Below, in pieces: positions 1 to 10,820 of a stretch of DNA of 64,000 nt. This DNA is from Selaginella tamariscina (taxonomy: Eukaryota > Streptophyta > Lycopodiopsida > Selaginellales > Selaginellaceae), in contig PUQB01000330.1 in NCBI GenBank assembly GCA_003024785.1, forward strand, positions 130,001-194,000, read 5' to 3'. The position numbers and the translations under genes are program-made. A model generated the notes under the pieces. The model saw nothing but the letters and a program-made list of their open reading frames with translations. It did not search any database and was not told the origin of the DNA. Each line of letters begins with the position of its first letter. Positions within the stretch are counted from its first letter, which is position 1.

Positions 1-21
1 TTTCAGGAGGCATTGAAGGGT

Positions 22-39
22 GGCGAGATTAATCCCGCC
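22..39. repeat. Near-perfect 18-bp palindrome GGCGAGATTAATCCCGCC
   Basis: The arms pair with one mismatch. A close relative, GGCGGGATTTATCTCGCC, lies in an intron of the same element at 1787 and again in the right copy at 63745. Recurrence inside one element family suggests a functional site or RNA hairpin; the role is unknown. Confidence 0.5.
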
Positions 40-152
40 GCACCTTCCATGTGAATATATATGTGTATTAGTATATATAAGTTGCATATTCATTTTATTT
101 ACTTTTATCATCTTATCATAATATTTCGAGTAAAAGCTAGGAATCTATGTAA

Positions 153-238
153 AACTGTCCAGAGCTCACATTTGTGGTGGTTCTAAAACGAAATGTTATC
201 TTTTTTTGCACTAGCACAAAGGTGAGCTTTGGACAGTT
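153..238. repeat. Long inverted repeat / hairpin
   Basis: A left arm at 153-176 and a right arm at 215-238 are 24 bases each and complementary at all but two or three positions. They are separated by a T-rich loop of about 38 bases. It lies upstream of the first recognisable exon of element A. It could be a tiny foldback element, a transcript hairpin or a protein site. The right copy is cut off before this point, so conservation cannot be tested here. Confidence 0.6.
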
Positions 239-379
239 AATTCCGTCCACTTCTCTCTGTGTATTATTTTTGTATATTCGGGTTTATACAAGTGTGTTGC
301 GTTTTTATATGATTTGTATTCATAGTGTATTATTTTGCAGAAGGACGATTTAATTAAACAAGGAGATCGAGTCATTAGT

Positions 380-3300
380 ATGGAGTCGTCGTCAAATTCT
401 GGTAAGAATTAAAATAAAATCTGTTATACTCGGATATGTGCTTGAACTAATCATTTTTGTATTCAGATGTGGAATTGAGGTGACATTAAAGACGAGAGCA
501 GGAGAAGAGATGGGCAGGGGGATTCTGGAATCAACTTGGCCATATTTCAAACTAAACGGGAAGCGCATTGGAACAACCATGGTTGCTGTCAAACTAACCT
601 CTGTCACATCGCATGGACAAGCAAAACAATGGAAAGTAGTGTGCTAGTCAAGCATCCGAAAGCATGCTGTGAACCCAGATTGAACGATGCTCGACACATA
701 TGCCTTGTTCCATCCAATGTCACGTTCTCGGATCCAGAGGTCGCCAGTTACAACATTAATTTCGGGTGGTTTTGTCGACTTGTGGATAATGACGTTCACG
801 TGTTCACTAATGATGTTGACCGTGGAGTTCTTCTTCAACTCAACGAAAGCCCATCTATGGAGGGGATCCAACTGGATGTCTACTTCGAAGATCTTCAGAC
901 TCATCGAGTAGGTATATTCTCAGGAGATATTGCTTCACAATACAGAAAATCCACAAGTGGAGCAATTGTCCCTCTTCACATTGAAGAAGAACACAGCGAC
1001 ATCATAAAGGAGATTGAGAGGGTGGCTTGGTCTCAGGTTCTTTACAGATCACGTTCAATTTGCTTAGAAAATTTGGGAGCTGGAAGAGTGTGCCGAGAAC
1101 ATTAGAACAGCATCAATCGGGGATCACACATGTTGATTCGGATCGTAGAAGAAAATTCGATCGTTTTGTCAGCTGCACCTGTGGCATCCCATGCTGCAAT
1201 AAGCCACAAGGAAATGATGTTGGATGATAGGATTTACAGTGTAGGGTTAAGTATTGCAGCGTCAACCCAAACTTCAATTACAGGCCATTCAACCAGGAAC
1301 GTGTAGCTGAGCTCATGGAGAAGATGAAGGACGACAATTCTTACACCGTTCCACATAATGCTGTTTTGTGCGCATACTACGAGAGAAACAAAGGCGCTGA
1401 CAAAGTGTGGATCACAACACCGGAACAAATGAGGAAGGTTCAGACGGAGAATAGAAAATCAATTAAGTACTACATCATTAGTGGCCAGCACACAATAACG
1501 GCAGCCCAACGACTTCTCGACGAACACAACAAAGGAACGATGGCAACAAAACTTTCCGAGCATACCCGTGAGAAGCTAAAAAGATCGGCGTTTTTAGCGA
1601 AGCGAATCTCACAATCAGTACCATAAGTTATCGGCGGAATGGGACGCTGCAGACACCAACCACTACAACAGCAAAATATGGGAGAAGTTCAAACACACGC
1701 GAGCCGTGTGGGAATCTCTTCAGCGACCACAAAGAGCTACCGCAGGAATACACAATCTGCGGACTACCGGGTAAGCAAATTGTTTGGGCGGGATTTATCT
1801 CGCCGGTATATTAATCTGTCTTTTTTTCAGAGAGTTGAAGAAATTGTAGCAGTTGATTTTGCCCAGGTGGGGGAAGGAAACATCCTTTTTGATGATGTTG
1901 ATTTCTTGTCCCGAGGATAGGATCTTTGCCAAATGGTTGGGGATTATGGAATCCTTTGCAAAAGGAACACTGAAGAAGAAGCAACAAGTGAAGGAGCCCT
2001 CAGAGAAGTCTGCAAAGAAACCCAGTAAGACGCCGAAGCTAAGTCTGTTCAATCTATAAAGGATGTAGACAACGATTTCAAGCTCACATGGTTGAAGCCT
2101 TTAAATGGAACAACGATGGAGGAGATGGAAGTCTTGGCTGATTTGGTGATTGATGGCAAATTACATATTAACAACAGCACCCCACCTCTCCTTTTCATCT
2201 CAAGGCAATGGAGTTGAAGACGGTCAGGCACTTCAAGGAGTGGTTGGGAATACACTGCCACAAACTGGGTTGGACCTCGGCTTCAACATACGAAGAGGTC
2301 AGAAATATTTGCATGTGACAAATGATGATATGCTTGTCGAATGGGTGAATCAATCGGAAGATCTGGGCAAGAATCTATTGCACCAACGCCAAGAAGGAGA
2401 ACATTGCGATGACGCCTTCTCTTATGGCAGTCCTTCAGCAGCGGAGAACCGAGTTGAACCTTATAAAGGAGGATGCTACGAATCACGACAAGCCCTACAG
2501 ATGTTTGTTGTTGGATTCGGAGACTTTATGGGGTACCATCACTGCTTGTAGGAAACCGTTTCAATTGTTCGTGATGGATCGGCGGGTGTCAAAAAATCCT
2601 TCGACAGACAGGACACTAGAGGATTTGGTGGAGAAACTTAGCCGTGCAAGCATGTACAAAGAAGGTATTTATTATTGAATTCATACTTGCACTCTTGACT
2701 GATATCTACGTTTTCAGGTATTTATTTCTTGATTCTTGCTCATGTCACCGATACCTTTGCCTTCGCCTTTGCCAAGAAATAAACATCGTTGGACAGGATT
2801 TTATATGAATGATGCTGATCCGAAGTGCATTGATTCGGTTGTTCACTTGGTTGTTAGGAATGCGCCAAACAATTTCAAACTTCCAAATGACTGGCCAGGC
2901 ATCTGTTTGCACTCCAACGGCCCTGAACCTCCATCCGATACACCGATAGCTGAGAGTGACGTATTCGGCAATGTACGTTATCCAAACATACAAGTCAAGC
3001 GGCACGGAGCATCGTCAACTTGATCAGGGGTCCTCACAGTGATGCGTGGGTTTTTGACTACTGCACTAGGGGGTCCGTCTTGAAGGAGTGTTACCTTCGG
3101 GATACATGTGTGTTTGCCGTTGAAAAGGATAAGACCATGGTTGAGGACCTGAACAAGTGGATAGATAGGTTCTCAACTGACTACCCAACAAATCATAAGG
3201 AGTATTTGAGAAAGTTCCTCCCAATAAGTGCGATATTCTGAAGACGAATCTGGTTCAATGTCGGAGTCTGAGGACGAACTTCAATCAGATATTAGACCGG

Positions 3301-3456
3301 AAGTTATCTCGAGGAGTACAGAACATTCACACACTCCATTACCCATGGAAACATCAACAGAAGATAGAAGATCATGAACCATCTCACAAGCGGCTTAGAC
3401 CTTCTTCGCCTCACTCAGAAGGTAATAGCGAAGAAGAATTGTTAATGAGTTCTTAG
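380..3456 (+). pseudogene. ParB-like plus DNA methyltransferase-like gene of element A, left copy
   Basis: A possible first exon starts at ATG 380 and ends at a GT at 402. Coding then runs through several frames. An unrecognised N-terminal domain (about 467-1105) is followed by a ParB/sulfiredoxin-like segment (about 1230-1560) with NYRPFNQERVAELM and then IISGQHTITAAQRL, matching the family's R-x-F...L and G-x-H-x...A-x-x-L pattern. After a 60-base intron comes a middle region. A beta-class methyltransferase-like region then has FQLFVMDRR at the motif IV (DPPY) position and, near 3047-3120, FDYCTRGSVLKEC...VEKD at the motif I position. The tail is acidic with a basic HKRLRP patch, possibly a nuclear signal. 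Several indels break the frame. Both catalytic motifs depart from consensus, so an active enzyme is doubtful. The fold assignment is inferred from motif order. Confidence 0.6.
1787..1804. repeat. Intronic palindrome GGCGGGATTTATCTCGCC
   Basis: This near-palindrome sits inside a short intron (donor GTAAGCAAAT at 1771, acceptor TTTTTTTCAG before AGAGTTGAAG) of the ParB/MTase-like gene. It is preserved exactly in the right copy (63745-63762, opposite strand), although the flanking exons have accumulated indels. Confidence 0.6.
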
Positions 3457-3724
3457 AGTGACGAATAGTTGTAAATGAGTGTAACATAAGGCATTTTTGT
3501 ATATTTCGTTTATATTTGTACAGAAAATAAATTCTCAAGGATTAATGAAGCTTTTAGTTCAAACATGGGTCACACATTAACAAGGTAAATAATATACCTT
3601 GATAATTATAAAGTCAGCTGAGAACATGGATTTTTTAGCATTGCCATGAGGTAAGAGAGGGTTTGGCGACAATTTCTTGTGCCACATGTCAGAATGACAG
3701 AGTTCATGCAGGAAATGGATAATA

Positions 3725-4870
3725 ATGCAGCTCAAAACATCGTTACCATGGGGCCACTTCAGTTTTTTCATCATCATTTTATTGGCTTCAGTTCCGAAAT
3801 CAATTTCTTCAGCGCATGCAATATCTGAATCTTGTAAGGATGATGTACAATTAAATGATGAAGGGATAGGCAACGAGATAGTGTCAACAGATAAATGTGA
3901 AAGGGAGCAAACAAGTGATTTGCAAAGTATTCAAGAGGCAACGCTATCCATGTTACTCATGGCCATATTTGTGTTGGATGTCAATGGTGTTCTGCTTCAT
4001 CGACAAAGGCCCGAGGATAGGAAAAAAGAAATCAAACAAGGAGATTTCATTCCTTGTCATGGTAAATTTCGATATGATATTATTTTTCGTCCAGGGTTGG
4101 ATCGTCTCTTTCAAAAGCTTAAGGAGATGGGTGCGCTTGTGGGGATTTGGTCATGCATGCAGATTCACAACTTAACACCGCTGTTGAATTTGCTTAAGAA
4201 ACATTGTAGTGTTGCAGAAGAGGTGATTCGTAAAGATTGGATTTTTGACCAGCGAATTGTTATAAACCTCTCGAATTTCACAATATAAGAAAGGAAAGCA
4301 AGCCATACTTCTTCAAGAATGAAAGAATAATTGGGACTCATGGGGAGATCAGTCGCTTAAGGATAATGAAGAATGCACATATCTTAGTGGTAAGACGACT
4401 CTCCTCAGAAGGCTATGCTCAACCAAAACATTGCTTGTATTCATCCAATCACTTTCGATCCATATTCTGATACCGATATCATGGATGAGCTAGTGAACTA
4501 CTTGGATACGTGCCTCAGAAAGAAGAATCTCGAAAATTTTTGTGAGCAGTATCCACCGTATCAACATTTCCTGAAGCTTTTCTTTCTCGTGATTTTGAAT
4601 TTTATAAAATGAAGGATAGCAACCGGGCGCTTTATAATATTATTCTTAAGGAACGTCTTTTTAGATGAGCCTTTATGCAGACCTGGTCTTATTACATCTT
4701 ATGTATTAACAAGGATGGCAACTCCCAATTGCATTCGTGAGAGTGTTAGGTGGTGGCAACAACATCAAGATATTGACCAAAATGATTTGATTAATCCGGA
4801 GAGTGATGATTTAGACAAAATGAGGAGATTTCTCTGTATGGTTAGGAAGAAAGTATTTATAAAAAATTAA
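3725..4870 (+). pseudogene. FCP1/SCP-like HAD phosphatase captured by element A, left copy
   Basis: The product resembles the plant NLI-interacting-factor (FCP1/SCP) branch of HAD phosphatases, which act on phosphoproteins such as the RNA polymerase II tail. Visible features are motif I VLDVNGVLLH (first Asp kept, second Asp replaced by Asn), a middle GIWSCM segment at the motif II (W-T/S-S) position, and an FDPYSDTDIMDEL...LD tail. The motif III region, read as VVDDSPQKA in the right copy, is frameshifted here near 4388. Another frameshift at about 4255 ends the first open stretch, and a third lies near 4655. The gene follows the MTase-like gene by about 270 bases on the same strand. It is probably a captured host gene, since no transposon function is known for this family. 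The N terminus before residue 60 is not recognisable. Confidence 0.7.
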
Positions 4871-4879
4871 CATGTTGAT

Positions 4880-5148
4880 AAGAAATGATTTCATTTGTAA
4901 TTATGTTTGATAGTATTTCTTCATTATTGTAAACTATTTTTAGAATAATATGAATATTCTAAGATATTTTAGGAATATTCCTTACTAAGTAAGGTTATTG
5001 AAGGATTAATTAATTAATTAATTAATATTTAAGGCTTAATTACATATTAATTAAATGATTAATTAATAATTAAAACTTAAGTATTAATTAGTAATTTATT
5101 TTATATTCCCATTTTCACGTATCATGCCCACTTTAGTTACAACGTGCA
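4880..5148 (+). repeat. Element A terminus, left copy
   Basis: An AT-rich end of about 270 bases contains GGAATATTCC, a long TTAATTAA tract and the terminal CATGCCCACTTTAGTTACAA. It matches the reverse complement of 60352-60620 nearly base for base, fixing the outer end of the element. The terminal TAACTAAARTGGGCATG motif also ends elements at 6453 and 10646. Confidence 0.75.
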
Positions 5149-5184
5149 ATTATGCAGTACAAGTTATGACCATCAAAGCATGAG

Positions 5185-5945
5185 TGGTTACCGAAAGAGG
5201 AGTTAATACTCTTCAAAAGTGGAGAGAATGGAAAGCCACTTCTCCCAGAAGGACAACCAGACCCTATTCCATTGAGTGCCCAACTCAAGGAACAAGAGGT
5301 TATTATTGGTGGCATCAAAAATATGTGGCATGGGTTCAAAAATCGATACCAAAGAATTCTGATAAGGCAACTGGTTACTCAGAACTATATAAGCATTGGT
5401 CGACTATTGAAAACTGTTGTTCAAGAGTTGGAAGGGCCTACTATCACAAGTACAGAATTATAACACCCTTTTTGGCCTAAAACAAGGTGGCGAGAGGAGA
5501 TTGAAATGACATCACTAAGCACAGATGACATAGAAACTAGTAGTGATGTGGAAGTGCAAACCCCACACTTTGTTGGACAAAGGAACCAAAAACCTAAAAC
5601 ATATTTTGATTGCTGTAAGGATCTTTAAAAACTAATGATGGTTCTCATTACTCCAGATGTGTCATATAATCAGCCTATTTGGATGGGTCATATTATCGAC
5701 ACACTTGAAGTAATCACAAAAAATAGTATAGTTAAGGTTACATGGTTCAAACCATAAGAAGGTGACACGAGAAGGAGAGCGAAAGATATAATAGATGCCT
5801 AAAGAAAACATGGTCTTCCAATCAAAAAGACCCAGCATGTTTTATAAATGTTAAATCCATTCGATATGGGTGGATGTCAAGAAGCACTAATAAAGTCACG
5901 ATTAATAAAACTGCAAGGGAATGTATGTTTTCTGAAGCTTAAAGC
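5185..5945 (+). pseudogene. Decayed ORF of a related element (element C)
   Basis: One reading frame (the frame holding the open stretch 5272-5463) stays protein-like for about 250 codons but is cut by six in-frame stops, all TAA. It includes LKEQEVIIGGIKNMWHGFKN and, later, IVKVTWFKP followed by a charged DTRRRAKDIID stretch. The second resembles FKLTWLKP...GTT...LVID in element A's gene, hinting at a diverged relative. The 5' part is cut off by the insertion of element A at 5148. The function is not recognised. It leads into the AT-rich terminus at 6244-6453, as expected for the last gene of an element. Confidence 0.45.
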
Positions 5946-6243
5946 AATTACAAAATTATAAAATATCATATATTTAATATTCATAATTATTATAAACTCT
6001 TTAAAATAGTACCAAATTGTTTGCTTAACTATATAAATTTAAAAAACAATATGGGAGATTGACTATATTATTATAGGATTTTGTATATTATTATATATTA
6101 TTACTACTACAAATTTTAATTAATAATTTATATTTAAATATTAATATTTTAATAACAACATCAATATTTATATAATGTACCTCTTATGCTCTTCCTTAAT
6201 TGTTATATTAGGTAATATATTAGGCAATATATTATATAATTTA
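5946..6243. other. AT-rich sequence, no gene seen
   Basis: AT-rich DNA with short TTATATTA-type runs between the decayed ORF and the element terminus. I see no coding signal or structured repeat. Confidence 0.6.
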
Positions 6244-6453
6244 ATACCTTTTATTTTTATAATGTTATTAATTTTTGTTTAATGAATGCTATAATTTATT
6301 AAAGGGTAGAATACAAATAGAATATTCTAAAGAATATTCTGTTTTCAAATATATATTCTAAAAAATATTCTTTTAATATTAGAAAATGTTAATTAGCTAA
6401 AATTGCTAATTATTAGGAAATGGGACTATAGCCATGCCTATTTTAGTTACAAC
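6244..6453 (+). repeat. Element C terminus, copy 1
   Basis: About 210 bases containing AGAATATTCTAAAGAATATT and ending in CATGCCTATTTTAGTTACAA, the terminal motif of element A. It is an inverted match of 10646-10820, including the TTTTATTTTTATAATGTTAT segment. By comparison with element A, the interior of this element lies to the left, so the two termini probably close two different elements. Confidence 0.6.
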
Positions 6454-8360
6454 ATGCGTATTATCATATTTTTTTTTTTCCTATATAAACATATAAAAGA
6501 GGTTGCAAAAAGATGAGCAATAAAAAAAAACAGGTTATTTCTATACTGTGCACCTTCCATAGAATCTGCTGCAGCAAAATTCAACTGTACTAATAATAAA
6601 AACCTAAAGATAGTAATAGTATATTAAAAACATCCATGTGAGTGCACTACGCAAGTTTTTAAGTGAAGTTCCCAGAAATAAATATCAATAAACAACATGA
6701 TGTTTATATTGATTGAAAAAGTCAGTTTGAATCATTACAAGGAGTTACAATCGTGCCTGGTACGAGAAGACAATTTTTTAATTATTATTGTTCATTAATA
6801 TCATTTAAAATCCTAATGTCGTGATTTTATGTTACTAGACTAATTGTTTATTTAGGATATTAATATCATATAAGCTTTGTATCGCATGTTCAGCGTGTGT
6901 GTGTGTGTAAATAAATATATGTGTACAGTAGAAATGTAAACCACTAAACTAATCAATATTGAATGTTTATCTACCTTTATCAAAAAATGCAGTGCATCTC
7001 TCTCTCACCACGCATACGTGACTATGAGTTTATTTAATATTGCTCATTAAATATATTTTGTGCATACAAATGCTTACATATATATTGCACATACTTATTA
7101 TATATAATATCATACAGTTGAAGTTATTAAGCGTAGAAGATCATAAAAAGCTCTTTTAATTAAATTTATCATGCATCAAATTTTGTTTCTTGCGTTATAG
7201 ATTAGTAAAGTGCTAATTAATTTTAATTTCATTATTTAGAAATAAATTAATTTCATAAGTTCGTAGTGGATTCTTATTCAACCATTATCTTTCTCATTTA
7301 TTCCATAAAATTTTATCTTAAACCATTGTCCTCGTCACCTCTCTCTCTCTATATACACACGTATACATACTGTTTGTGTGTGTGTGCGACGAAGACACAC
7401 TCAAGTAGTGAGAGACGGGCTTCATACTTTGGTGGCATCAATAGTTAAATTTATTTATTAGTATTTAATCTTGAAATATTATAATTACTTATTCACAACT
7501 ATTAAATATTTTAGATCTAACACCATTTTAAATCAGATTTTGAATTTTTAATATAAGTTTACCCAACGTTTTAAATCTGATTTCATTTAATTTTGATTAA
7601 ATATCTTTTATTATAAAAATATTAATCTTTTTCTTAATAAATATATACCGTTCGGATAAATAAATTCTTTAATGTACTAGGCATATATAACTGTTTAATT
7701 GCAGAATACTCTTATTTGCTAGAGGTGTCGCTAAGTGCTTAAAGCTTAATATTATACCATTTTTTTTATTAATAAGAGTCAAAGATTCTGTTAATGTATA
7801 TGTATGTATACATATAAATGCATGAACGTTCTACCAGTTATTGACCAGTTTTTAGTATATTTTACTAAGACTCTCTCTCTCTCTCTCAAACACACGCACA
7901 CTGGCACGCACCCACCTACACCCACATGTGCATATGTGTGTGTGTTTGCTGTGTATATATATGCCAGTTGCCACATTGTTCTCTTAAAAATGCCTAGATT
8001 CATGCACACGCGGAACATGTAATAACATATGAAACATATAAAACAATATGCATACACAAATATATATATGTGTGTGTATACAAATCTTGAAGAGAGATTA
8101 AAATAATAGACTGTCCAATGATTTGATACAATCTAGGGTTGCACTAGATATAGTCATGCTAGTTAAATTTATTTATTTTAGTTATTCATATTAATAGTCC
8201 CTTGCATAAAATCTAATATTTCAAAACAGTAGACCCGAAACCATATTTTTATATTTTTACTGAACTTTACATTTTAAATGTCATTAACCTCCTTTTAAAT
8301 AGTAATATTGATATATTAAGAATATAATTATAAGCCACCCAAATTGGCATCACCTTCACT
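6454..8360. other. AT-rich intergenic repeats and microsatellites
   Basis: No gene is visible. There are T and A homopolymers, GT/TG and CT runs (6895-6910, 7340-7390, 7870-7950) and most of a dispersed repeat shared with 24.2-25.2 kb. Short ORFs here are low-complexity translations of dinucleotide repeats. Confidence 0.7.
7021..8000 (+). repeat. Dispersed non-coding repeat, copy 1
   Basis: Aligns by eye, in the same orientation, with 24248-25190. Shared landmarks in order are GAGTTTATTTAATATTGCTC, GTTGAAGTTATTAAG, TTAATTTCATAAGTT, TTATTCCATAAAA, TATTAATAAGAGT and the TATGCCAGT segment. Divergence is considerable and the dinucleotide runs differ. It has no coding capacity and its class is unknown. 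Confidence 0.6.
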
Positions 8361-8454
8361 TACAAGCAAAGAGTAGCACACCACTTAACAAAAAAAAAAA
8401 GTCATTCACTTAAACAAGAGGGAGTTCAAAATACATTTGTTTTCTGTTAAACAA

Positions 8455-9129
8455 ATGGATCTTTCAAATAAGCAGAGGATCTTATTGACTCTCCTCATCC
8501 TCTTAATGTCCATCAAAATCTTTTACCGAGTCGTTCTCTTCTTCTACCGTTGATCATCTCCACGCTGCTGTGTGCCCTCGCGTTCCTCAGCCTCGGCAGG
8601 CTGCTCGAGGAGTTCCACCCGAGTTCCGTACCCCAAGGGAAGCCCATGTACTGGCGTCCTGCTCACCTCCACGAATCTCCGAGAGAGGTAATATAATGAA
8701 AAACACACACCAGTATGTAATGGTAGCATCAGTGAGGTAGTTATACAAGAGCTCCCTGTAAATCCCCCAATGATCATCGAGATCAATGACCGTGATAAAC
8801 AAGACGATCTTAGCTCCGATAGTTCATCGGTAACTTCTGAGAGCGAGAGCCAAGCAAGCAATGCCAAGGAATCTCTGGACGAGACTTCAAATTTGAAAAT
8901 GGGATATTCTAAATGGGAATAATTTACAAGCGGTGAGGATGAGTCCTCTGGGGATGAGAAATCAACGGACTACGAGAGTCCAAGGTTAAGCAGGTTTAGC
9001 GAAGATCACGAGTTTTAACAAGTACATGAGGTTGTTTATAGAGGAACCTCAAGAGGTAGAGTATACAAGGACGTATACGGTTCCGGGCTACGTACAGAGG
9101 ACTGTACGGAGGAGGCATTTCCTAAGTGA
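8455..9129 (+). pseudogene. Decayed gene for a small single-pass membrane protein with acidic tail
   Basis: Not a family I recognise. From ATG 8455 (MDLSNK) a one-base shift leads into a frame with a hydrophobic helix (LLLPLIISTLLCALAFL) and then LEEFHPSSVPQGKPMYWRP. A 49-base GT-AG intron (8688-8736) is followed in phase by VVIQELPVNPP and a Ser/Asp/Glu-rich tail. In-frame TAA stops at 8920 and 9016 do not end the coding character, which continues as VVYRGTSRGRVYKDVYGS to TGA 9127. The GC-richer, codon-like composition stands out from AT-rich surroundings. It could be a host gene remnant or element cargo. The alternative frame-1 product is a 32-residue hydrophobic peptide. Confidence 0.45.
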
Positions 9130-9269
9130 CCTGCTTTTCTCTTTGCTTGCTTCCGGCATCGAAGGTCTTAGATAATAGAAAAAGAATATTCACTCTAGTT
9201 AAAACCATATTCATAAATTGTTTATAATTCTACTAAAATATTAAGATGTTCTTCCTTTAAAACACATTT

Positions 9270-9316
<47 letters not shown>

Positions 9317-10645
9317 TTAAAAAATAAAGTTAATACTCAAGATTAATATTTAAGTGCTTAAGAATTTACTTAGAGAGAGAGGCTGTGTATATAAAGATTA
9401 CTTCTCTAAGCTCCATTGTGATTTCATTTCATGCAAGTAAAGCGTGATAAGCTCAACACAACCTTTTAATACTTCTGGTGGAAGCCCCTTAAAGCATTAT
9501 TCTTCCAAGTTTAAGACCTGAAATGATAATTAGATGAAATATAAATGATTTGAATTAAAACATTTACCTTAAGTTGTTGCAAATTGCAAAATGATAATGG
9601 AATGGACGTCAAAAAATGTACACCTGGTATTAAACATTAATATATGATACACACGCATGTAAATACACACAAAAAACACACATTTGTACATAGACTACAC
9701 ACAAACTTATATATACATGTATACGATTCCTACCTCCAGAAGAAAAGTAGCAAACCCAATAGATAACAGTATTTTATGTGGCCTTTCAGAAGAAATATAT
9801 AAATTAATAACAATTTAAAATAAGATCAATATTAACAATATAAATATATATATATAATATTACATAAGTATAAAGTACATAAAGACACATAAAAAAGATA
9901 ACACATTGGGCGGGTGAATGTAAGTGTGCAACTTAAAAAGCTATATATATGTGTTTGTGTGTGTGTGCGCGCCCCGTACAACTCGTATTGCTAATAATAT
10001 AGGGGGATATGAATGTACACTTAATTTGTTATATACATATTTTCCTTAAACATCATAAATTCTCTCTCTCATAGTGTGTGTACTTGTTATTGATGGCATC
10101 TAATCTCTCCAATTTAAAAAGTTTGCACATCTGTTTTAATGATGAAGTTAACTTGTTATTAAGTACCTCAAATCCATAAATTGTCCAATCTTCATAAACA
10201 AGTATGTTAAACTAAGTAACAAATAAATAACAGTAAATTAGCAAACATTTACGAATTAAGTGCATGTGATTGAGCTGATATAACACAATCTCGAGTTGTG
10301 GGAAAGTACTTTGCATATTGCCACAACATATTGCTTCAACTACACAAACATGAAAAAGAGATCAGTAAGCCAAAAGCAACGAGTCAACCTCCTAAAAATA
10401 AAAAATTCAAGGATGATAATCATTCAATCATTTTAAAATTTTGTCTCATAAATATAACAATGGAATTTACCTTTTCCTGAAAGTTTTTTAAAGTTTGTTA
10501 TTGAACAAGTAATTTCACAAGTGTTTCAACTTAAATTCAACATATGAAAGTATTTAAGTTTGGTATGTCAGTTGATAAATTGCGTTCCTTGCCATGATTT
10601 TTGACAAATTAATTTTAATTATTATTATGATAAAGAAAAATGAAA
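9130..10645. other. AT-rich repeats, no gene seen
   Basis: Contains an AT dinucleotide run (about 9276-9316), ACACAC and GTGTGT tracts and A/T-rich filler. The 60-codon ORF at 10298 has no recognisable content. Confidence 0.65.
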
Positions 10646-10820
10646 GTTGTAACTAAAATGGGCATGTCTATAGTCCATTTCTTAATAATTATTAATTTTA
10701 AATATTAAAAAAATATTCTTTAAAATAATATATGTTTAAAGAAAAAATATTCTTTAAAACATTATTTTATAATTACATTGATAAACAAAAAATTAATAAC
10801 ATTATAAAAATAAAAGGTAT
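10646..10820 (-). repeat. Element C terminus, copy 2
   Basis: Begins GTTGTAACTAAAATGGGCAT and includes AATATTCTTTAAA blocks. It is the inverted counterpart of 6244-6453. By analogy with element A the element body would lie to the right, but no coding remnant is visible there, so this may be a terminus of a non-autonomous copy. Confidence 0.55.

Larger units (their letters stand above)
1..5148 (+). mobile_element. Element A, left copy (3' part), ParB/MTase-like and phosphatase genes
   Basis: The plus strand carries a ParB-like/methyltransferase-like gene followed by an FCP1-like phosphatase gene and an AT-rich terminus ending in ...TTTAGTTACAACGTGCA. The same genes, spacing and terminus recur in inverted orientation at 60352-64000, which defines the unit and its right boundary: both copies stop at the same TGCACGTTG outer end. 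The other end lies outside the window, so total length and any transposase are unknown. This copy has many small indels relative to the right copy. It appears to have inserted into an older relative, because a decayed ORF with a similar terminus continues from 5185 to 6453. Confidence 0.75.

Noticed and set aside
5185..5945. Reassigned genetic code (TAA/TAG = Gln), as in some green algae
   Set aside because: Long intact frames in the same window (for example 29781-31067, 428 codons) use only CAA/CAG for many Gln codons and end in TAA, and LSM3 ends in TAA. C-to-T decay of transposons explains the stop positions.
7791..8057. ORFs full of Thr/His or Cys/Val around 7.8-8.0, 23.0-23.3 and 25.9 kb
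   Set aside because: Translations of CA/TG and TA microsatellites with no independent coding signal.
8455..8553. A 32-residue hydrophobic peptide gene (MDLSNKQRI...)
   Set aside because: The shifted frame continues as a longer coherent protein with a spliced second exon, so this short frame is more likely the result of a one-base indel.
6454..10645. A single element bounded by the inverted repeats at 6244-6453 and 10646-10820
   Set aside because: The ends face the wrong way compared with element A, whose outer terminus is the GTTACAAC side; two separate element ends fit better.
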